Shown: positions 31,913 through 36,258 of the stretch, in pieces
Layout of the letters: every line of letters starts with the position of its first letter
Numbering within the stretch: position 1 is the stretch's first letter
From: Citrifermentans bremense R1
GTDB taxonomy: Bacteria > Desulfobacterota > Desulfuromonadia > Geobacterales > Geobacteraceae
Reading direction: 5' to 3'
DNA length: 36,258 nucleotides
NCBI RefSeq assembly: GCF_000426865.1
Contig: NZ_AUGE01000032.1
Location: 1 to 36,258 of the forward strand
The notes under the pieces: generated by a model
Databases searched by the model: none
What the model was told of the DNA's origin: nothing
The model's input: only the letters and a program-made list of their open reading frames with translations
Position numbers and translations under genes: made by a program

Positions 31913-32410
31913 TCAGTCGTGCCCGCCGCGACCGTGGCCGTCACGATGACCTTCCCCCTTGTGTTCGCCATGTCCGCGAGACTCCCCTCTCCCACCCTTA
32001 CCGCCGCGGTACTCGTTTCTCTCCTTTTTCCACTGGCCGTACGGTATGTGACGCTCCTTCACGTAGACGCTGCGGTAGTCGCCGGGTACGCGATACACCG
32101 GCCGCGGCACGGCGCTACGCGACACCACGCGCCAGGGGCCGTTGTACTCGCGCGAACGGTACCAGCGCTCCCCGCGGGGGGACCACCAGTAGCCGCTGTA
32201 AAAGAAGAGATCGACATCGAATTGCGGAACGAAATAGACGCCGGAACCGGGCACCACCGCCACGGCAGGGGGCTCGGCAACCACTATGGGCGGGCCGATA
32301 TTGACGCTCAGGTTGACGCCTGCCGCCGCGCTGCAGGTCATAACGGCCAGAAGCAGTACGGGAAGAAAGAGTGCCTGGCGAAGAAAATGGATCTGATGAT
32401 GTCTTTCCAT
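31913..32410 (-). CDS. Exported protein with Gly/His/Arg-rich C-terminus, unknown function
   Basis: This 165-residue protein has a signal peptide (RQALFLPVLLLAVMTCSAAAG). The mature part has a hydrophobic Pro/Val segment (NIGPPIVVAEPPAVAVVPGSGVYFVP), then FYSGYWWSPRGERWYRSREYNGPW, a pattern common in small exported proteins of delta- and gammaproteobacteria. The tail is charged (GGKGGRGESRGHGEHKGEGHRDGHGRGGHD) and could bind metal through its His residues. GAGGAGG precedes the ATG at 32410. The function is unknown; an envelope or periplasmic location is inferred. Confidence 0.75.
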   Translation of the reverse strand: MERHHQIHFLRQALFLPVLLLAVMTCSAAAGVNLSVNIGPPIVVAEPPAVAVVPGSGVYFVPQFDVDLFFYSGYWWSPRGERWYRSREYNGPWRVVSRSAVPRPVYRVPGDYRSVYVKERHIPYGQWKKERNEYRGGKGGRGESRGHGEHKGEGHRDGHGRGGHD

Positions 32411-32584
32411 GAGACCTCCTCGTGAAAACCGGTAGCAGTAAAAAGCACCCATGCTCATAAGAAGGTTTGCCACTGGATAAGTCGTGACAACCGGAAACTG
32501 AGCCATGGGCTCAGTAAACATTTTAATACTCAGTGGCCTCGAATTCAACATCTGTTGCAGGCTCGATCAGCGACCGGGTGCCTC

Positions 32585-32711
32585 TCAGAGAAAGGGAAGC
32601 GGCTTTCCGGTCCGATATGCCAGTGCCTGGCACACCGCAATCAGTACTCCGTCCTTATCGCATACCCTGATGTCATAGGTCTCAGTGCGCTTGGTACTGC
32701 TTACCCTAACT
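32585..32711 (-). pseudogene. Fragment of a PaaI-like hotdog thioesterase
   Basis: The last ~42 codons of the leftward frame (VRVSSTKRTETYDIRVCDKDGVLIAVCQALAYRTGKPLPF) resemble the C-terminal strands of PaaI-type acyl-CoA thioesterases. The N-terminal half with the hotdog helix and active site is absent; in its place is the terminator hairpin at 32727-32777. No ribosome site is present. It appears to be the leftover of a deleted gene. Confidence 0.5.
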
Positions 32712-32726
32712 GATCCCCCGAACGAG

Positions 32727-32777
32727 AAGCGGCATCCTTTCCGGTCCAGATGGCCGTGTCGGATGCCGCTTTTTTTC
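32727..32777 (+). terminator. Hairpin with T run on the + strand
   Basis: AAGCGGCATCC and GGATGCCGCTT pair around a 23-nt loop that has a smaller stem, followed by TTTTTT. The T run is on the + strand, while the adjacent genes are leftward, so it may belong to a lost rightward transcript or act as a hairpin for both strands. Confidence 0.55.
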
Positions 32778-32794
32778 AAATGAACTGCTGATTC

Positions 32795-33190
32795 CTACCG
32801 CTTCATAAGCCCCAGCTTCGAAAGCACATTGAAGAGCCCATCCTTGGAAACTGGTTTTACCAGGTACGCGGCGGACTGCGCGTTGCAAAAGGACTCCATG
32901 GCGTCGTTGGAGGAGTTGAGTGCGGTCAGCATGACGATATTTACCCTTTTCGTCGGCTTTTGCTCCTTCTCGATATGCCGGATTGCCTTCGCGGCATCAT
33001 GGCCGCTCATGCCGGGCATCATGATGTCCATGATGACTAGGTCGAAGGGGTCATCCGCCGCCAACGCTGCGTTGTACTTTTCAAGCGCCTCGACGCCGCT
33101 GCCCGCCTGATGGCAATCGGCGGTAGTACTGAGGAGGGTGGCCACGAAATCGCGGCAAAAGACTTCGTCGTCTACTATCAAACACTTCAT
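32795..33190 (-). CDS. Single-domain response regulator (CheY-like receiver)
   Basis: This 131-residue receiver domain begins MKCLIVDDEVFCRDFVATLL. The acceptor is D55 (FDLVIMDIMMPGMSGHDAAKAI), the conserved Thr is in VNIVMLTALNSSND and the Lys in YLVKPVSKDGLFNVL. No output domain is present. GGGGGAAG precedes the ATG at 33190. A sigma-28-like promoter lies upstream (33269-33295), so it may be a chemotaxis or motility regulator despite having no che neighbours. Confidence 0.9.
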   Translation of the reverse strand: MKCLIVDDEVFCRDFVATLLSTTADCHQAGSGVEALEKYNAALAADDPFDLVIMDIMMPGMSGHDAAKAIRHIEKEQKPTKRVNIVMLTALNSSNDAMESFCNAQSAAYLVKPVSKDGLFNVLSKLGLMKR

Positions 33191-33268
33191 AATCTTCCCC
33201 CACTGTTACAGGTCGAGTATTGTGCTCCCAGGAACAATCTGGCCATCTGGAATGTCCAGCTAGCATTC

Positions 33269-33295
33269 CTATCGGCTCATTGGGACGGTACTTTA
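33269..33295 (-). promoter_or_regulatory. Sigma-28 (FliA)-like promoter of the receiver gene
   Basis: On the minus strand TAAAGTAC (33295-33288), 11 bp, GCCGATAG (33276-33269). This matches TAAAGTTT-N11-GCCGATAA at 6 of 8 and 7 of 8 positions with the exact spacing. The predicted leader is about 70 nt. Confidence 0.65.
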
Positions 33296-33379
33296 GCATC
33301 TCAGTGAAAAAAGCCGATAGCGGGTGTGCTGGTACCTAAGAAGAGGCCGAAGGGATGCTGCATGAGTCGAGGGAGGCGG

Positions 33380-33417
33380 CAAAGCAAAGCAAAGGGGGCA
33401 GCGTTCACGCTACCCCC
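33380..33417 (-). terminator. Probable terminator of the dehydrogenase operon
   Basis: On the minus strand GGGGG-T-AGCG, short loop, CGCT-G-CCCCC is followed by TTTGCTTTGCTTT. It lies about 35 bp after the E2 stop. The T run is interrupted. Confidence 0.6.
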
Positions 33418-33450
33418 ATTTTCAAAGGAACGAACGGGACGGTTGCAGGT

Positions 33451-34893
33451 TCAGATGAGAAGCCGGACTGGGTTCTCCAGGATTTCCTTCAATCCGGCCA
33501 GAAATTGTGCGGCATAGGCGCCGTCAACCACACGGTGGTCGGCGGAAAGGGTGACCTTCATGACCTTGGTGCTGTTCAGCACGCCTGAATTTACCCTGGC
33601 GACTTCGGAGACGGTCCCGACGGCAAGTACTCCTGACTGGGAGGGATAGATTATGGCGCTGAAACTGCCGACACCGAACATGCCGAGGTTGGAAATGGAG
33701 AAGGTCCCGTCGTGCATCTCCTGTTCACTGAGGCTGCCGGAGCGGGCACGTTCCACGAGCTTCTTTGCTCCCTGCGCGATATCAAGCAGCGAGCGCCGCT
33801 GGCAAGCAGAGAGCACAGGCATGAGTACGCCGTCAGACATACCTACTGCTATCGCAATGTTGATGTCGCTATGGAACTGCAGCCCTTCCGGCGTGAAGCT
33901 CGCGTTCATCTGCGGGAACTGCGAGAGCGCCATCGCCACCGCTTTCACGATGATATCGTTGACGCTGACCGGCATGCCGCTTTGCTTCAACTGGCGCCGG
34001 ACCGCTTCAGCCTCGTCCATCTCGACATCCACGGTGACTGTGAAGTGCGGGATGTTATGCCAGGATTCGGTCACGGTCCTGGCGACAGCGCTCCGCAGCC
34101 GCGACATCGGCCTTGGCCCTTCGCCCTCAGGCGCCGGCGCCGCTTCAGCGGCAGCCTGTGGTGTTTGACCAGCCGGCGCAGGTTCCTTCTCTTGCAACTC
34201 CAGGTCGGTGAGCAGAATGCGCCCCTCGGGACCGCTCCCCTGCACCTGGGCGAGATCAACCCCCAGCTCGCGGGCACGGCGCCTGACCATGGGTGCAGCC
34301 TTTTCCCGCCCGGCACCGGCTGCAAGCTCAGCGGTCGGCGCGGCCCCCTCCGGCGCCCCCCCCTGGCGGTACGGCTCTTTCGGCTCGCCGGCAGGCTGCG
34401 ACTCTTCGGCGCCGGGCCTGGGAGGCGCGGCCGGGGCCTGTTTTTCCCCTTCCGGGGAGACGAGATCGACAGCCTCGGCAGGCTTCGCCCCTTTCGCGGC
34501 GGGCGGTTCTGCGGCCGATGATTGAGGCTCTCCTCTACTTGGCTCAGGCTTCAGCGCGGCCGGCGGCCCGGCAGACGCCACCTCTTGCGGCCTTGCCGGT
34601 TCAGGCTCCACGTGCGGCACCGGTGCCGACTGCTGTGCCGCGCCCGCTCCCTTTTCACCGGCCTTCCCGATGACGGCGATCACCGTACCCACCGGCACCA
34701 GATCCCCCGTCTGCACCCTTATCTCAAGCAACTCGCCCGAGACGTAGGCTTCCAGTTCCATGTTCGCCTTGTCAGTCTCGACCTCGGCAATCACCTCGCC
34801 GCGGGTCACCGTCTCCCCTACCCTCTTCTTCCAGGAGACTAGCCTCCCCTCGGTCATGGTGTCGGACAGTTTCGGCATGACGATCTCGTTCAT
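33451..34893 (-). CDS. pdhC: Dihydrolipoamide acyltransferase (E2) of a 2-oxoacid dehydrogenase complex
   Basis: This 480-residue E2 has one N-terminal lipoyl domain (residues 1-77; lipoyl Lys42 in ETDKANMELEA), a long Ala/Pro/Glu linker (about 80-185), a peripheral subunit-binding domain (MVRRRARELGVDLAQVQGSGPEGRI, about 195-235), and the acyltransferase domain from about 260 with the catalytic motif DHRVVDG (H453, D457). It forms the core that passes acyl groups to CoA. The ATG at 34893 follows GAGGAG. It is nine bases after the E1-beta gene. Whether the substrate is pyruvate or acetoin cannot be settled; pyruvate is more likely from the single lipoyl domain and overall form. Confidence 0.93.
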   Translation of the reverse strand: MNEIVMPKLSDTMTEGRLVSWKKRVGETVTRGEVIAEVETDKANMELEAYVSGELLEIRVQTGDLVPVGTVIAVIGKAGEKGAGAAQQSAPVPHVEPEPARPQEVASAGPPAALKPEPSRGEPQSSAAEPPAAKGAKPAEAVDLVSPEGEKQAPAAPPRPGAEESQPAGEPKEPYRQGGAPEGAAPTAELAAGAGREKAAPMVRRRARELGVDLAQVQGSGPEGRILLTDLELQEKEPAPAGQTPQAAAEAAPAPEGEGPRPMSRLRSAVARTVTESWHNIPHFTVTVDVEMDEAEAVRRQLKQSGMPVSVNDIIVKAVAMALSQFPQMNASFTPEGLQFHSDINIAIAVGMSDGVLMPVLSACQRRSLLDIAQGAKKLVERARSGSLSEQEMHDGTFSISNLGMFGVGSFSAIIYPSQSGVLAVGTVSEVARVNSGVLNSTKVMKVTLSADHRVVDGAYAAQFLAGLKEILENPVRLLI

Positions 34894-34902
34894 GGCGGCT
34901 CC

Positions 34903-35889
34903 TCAGTATGATTCGTTTAGAAGATCCCGGACGCCCTGCACTATCCCCTCGACCTGCGGGATGCAGACCTTCTCGATCTTGCGCGAATAGGGCATCGGCA
35001 CGTCGAGCCCGGAGATGCGCCTGACCGGTGCCAGCAGGGTGTCGAAACAGCGCTCGTAGATGCGCGAGGCGATATCCCCCCCAAGCCCCGCATTCCTCCA
35101 GCACTCTTCCACCACGACCGCCCGGCCGGTCTTCGACACGGAGCTAAGGAAGGTCTCGCTGTCGAGCGGGGTGAGGGTGCGCAGGTCGATCACCTCGCAG
35201 GAGACGCCTTCCTTCTCGAGCAATTGCGCCGCCTGCAGGGAAAGGATGGACATGCGACCGTAGCCGATGAGCGTCACCGCGTCGCCTGTGCGCATAATGG
35301 AGGCCTTTCCGAATGGAACCAGGTGCTCTGAGTCCTCGGGAACTTCTCCCTTGCTGTTGTAGAGAAGCTCGTGCTCAAGGAAAATCACCGGGTTATCGGT
35401 ACGGATAGAGCTCTTGAGCAGCCCTTTGGCGTCGGCCGGGGTCGCGGGATAGGCAACGAGCATCCCGGGGCAGTGCATGAAGTAGCTTTCCAGGCTCTGC
35501 GAGTGCTGGGCGCCCAGCTGGCTACCGCCACCGCCCGGCATTCTTATGACCATCGGGACCGAGGTCTGGCCGCCGAACATATAGCGGACCTTCGCCATGT
35601 GGTTCACGATCTGGTCCATGGCGAGAAGCGCGAAGTTTACCGTCATCAATTCGGCTACCGGCCGCACCCCCGCCATGGCGGCGCCCACGGCCACCCCGAC
35701 AATGGTGTTCTCCGAAATCGGGCAATCCCGAACCCTCAGCTCGCCGAACTCGGAGAGCAGCCCGCGGGTCACCTTGAAGGCCCCCTCGTAGAGGGCTACG
35801 TCTTCACCGTAGACCACCACCTTCTTGTCACGCCGCATCTCTTCTTTAAGCGCCTGGTTAATTGCGTCGCGGTAGGTCATTTCAGGCAT
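34903..35889 (-). CDS. pdhB: Pyruvate/acetoin dehydrogenase E1 component, beta subunit
   Basis: This 328-residue E1-beta subunit starts MPEMTYRDAINQALKEEMRRDKKVVVYGEDVALYEGAFKVTRGL. It contains the conserved ISENTIVGVAVGAAMAG, the segment MPGGGGSQLGAQHSQSLE and the C-terminal RISGLDVPMPYSRKIE, all typical of E1-beta. It needs an alpha subunit to bind thiamine diphosphate fully, and none is adjacent. GGAG lies 8-9 nt before the ATG at 35889. It forms an operon with the E2 gene. The upstream region is only 165 bp from a divergent transposase gene. Confidence 0.95.
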   Translation of the reverse strand: MPEMTYRDAINQALKEEMRRDKKVVVYGEDVALYEGAFKVTRGLLSEFGELRVRDCPISENTIVGVAVGAAMAGVRPVAELMTVNFALLAMDQIVNHMAKVRYMFGGQTSVPMVIRMPGGGGSQLGAQHSQSLESYFMHCPGMLVAYPATPADAKGLLKSSIRTDNPVIFLEHELLYNSKGEVPEDSEHLVPFGKASIMRTGDAVTLIGYGRMSILSLQAAQLLEKEGVSCEVIDLRTLTPLDSETFLSSVSKTGRAVVVEECWRNAGLGGDIASRIYERCFDTLLAPVRRISGLDVPMPYSRKIEKVCIPQVEGIVQGVRDLLNESY

Positions 35890-35914
35890 TTAGTGCTCCA
35901 GTCATGCTAGTTTA

Positions 35915-35930
35915 GTTTCCGTCCGGAAAC
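35915..35930. promoter_or_regulatory. Palindrome upstream of the E1-beta gene
   Basis: GTTTCCG, TC, CGGAAAC, with perfect 7-bp arms. It lies 26-41 bp before the E1-beta start. It could be an operator of the dehydrogenase operon or part of the insertion-sequence boundary. Confidence 0.4.
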
Positions 35931-35970
35931 ATAACGTGCTGAATTTGTTGTCTAATCCCCGAGAAAGTGC

Positions 35971-35999
35971 TTAGGTTTTAGTTGTCGCCGTGCTATAAT
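35971..35999 (+). promoter_or_regulatory. Promoter of the transposase gene
   Basis: A consensus TATAAT (35994-35999) with an upstream TGC (extended -10) is preceded after 17 bp by a weak TTAGGT. The leader to the ATG at 36054 is about 48 nt. Confidence 0.5.
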
Positions 36000-36053
36000 C
36001 CGTTCCGTAACATATTGATTTGCTTCAATTCAATAACAACTGGAGCGGCAAAC

Positions 36054-36258
36054 ATGAGGCAAAAACAGACCCGGCAGATGAGCCTGTTTTCAGTAACTGC
36101 TCGTCACGACATCGGCCTGGAACTCAAGGAGATCTCCAAGGTTCTAGATGACACACCACAGATGCTGGACTTGGTTTATAACGACCTGATCCGTAATCGC
36201 CGCCACGAAACCGGGCGAGAGGGAATGACGGCTGAGCAGGTGCTTCGATCTTGCGTGC
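36054..36258 (+). CDS. Insertion-sequence transposase, N-terminal part, partial at window edge
   Basis: The gene runs off the window after 68 complete codons. The visible N-terminus (MRQKQTRQMSLFSVTARHDI; later ETGREGMTAEQVLRS) resembles the start of ISNCY-type DDE transposases found in Geobacter and Desulfo-genera. The catalytic domain is not in view. GGAG precedes the ATG. It is divergent from the pyruvate/acetoin dehydrogenase genes. The left inverted repeat must lie between about 35890 and 36050 but could not be placed. Confidence 0.6.
   Translation, partial: MRQKQTRQMSLFSVTARHDIGLELKEISKVLDDTPQMLDLVYNDLIRNRRHETGREGMTAEQVLRSCV

Noticed and set aside
33305-33320. Second sigma-28-like box GCCGATAG on the + strand
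   Set aside because: There is no gene downstream on that strand and no matching -35 at the right distance.

Overview
The window looks like chromosomal DNA of a Geobacteraceae-type deltaproteobacterium (Geobacter, Citrifermentans or Geomonas group). This is inferred from protein content and GC-rich codon use: many two-component proteins, a NtrC-type regulator next to a bacteriohemerythrin, a DUF3300 protein, a CbiMQO metal transporter, and dispersed palindromic repeats with a RAYT-like gene. No rRNA or tRNA gene and no CRISPR array was seen. Most genes are ordinary housekeeping or signalling genes. The unusual material lies mainly in repeats, promoters and intergenic DNA.

Layout. 1-2.0 kb: the end of a REP-associated transposase-like gene, a strictly periodic 42-bp tandem repeat array, a DUF188 gene, a cold-shock gene and a pair of palindromes. 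2.0-4.8 kb: a leftward Co/Ni ECF transporter operon (cbiM with fused PDGLE domain, cbiQ, cbiO); a 30-bp REP-like element lies inside cbiM and a second, inverted copy lies in its leader. 5.1-9.1 kb: a hybrid histidine kinase and an exported DUF3300 protein with a Pro/Arg/Gln-rich repeat tail. 9.2-14.4 kb: an M20 amidohydrolase, a small HTH/Cys-tail protein with an unknown partner, and a SixA / HhH-Lys-rich protein / Ppx-GppA group that may concern phosphohistidine and polyphosphate. 14.4-23.1 kb: a long leftward stretch with cheW, glycogen phosphorylase, a CPA2-type antiporter, a P2-type cation ATPase and a DUF3124 exported protein.

23.5-27.5 kb: a rightward operon of a sigma-54 activator, its Cache-domain sensor kinase and a bacteriohemerythrin, which looks like one signalling unit. 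27.5-33.3 kb: small or poorly known genes, namely an unknown protein with a Gln/Ala/Arg repeat tail, two single-domain receiver proteins, a DUF2007 protein, a flavin/PNPOx-fold protein, a rhomboid protease, an exported protein and a thioesterase remnant. 33.4-36.3 kb: genes for the E2 and E1-beta subunits of a 2-oxoacid (pyruvate/acetoin type) dehydrogenase. Immediately upstream, where an E1-alpha gene is often found, there is instead the start of a divergent insertion-sequence transposase running off the window.

Two leftward chemotaxis/receiver genes (cheW and the receiver gene ending at 32795) are preceded by sequences resembling sigma-28 (FliA) promoters, which would tie both to the motility regulon. 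The best candidates for something not yet described are the 42-bp array, the REP element fixed in the coding sequence of cbiM, the SixA-HhH-Ppx group, and the repeat-rich leader or sRNA-like stretch at 28.7-29.0 kb. All functional statements rest on motif reading without database searches.
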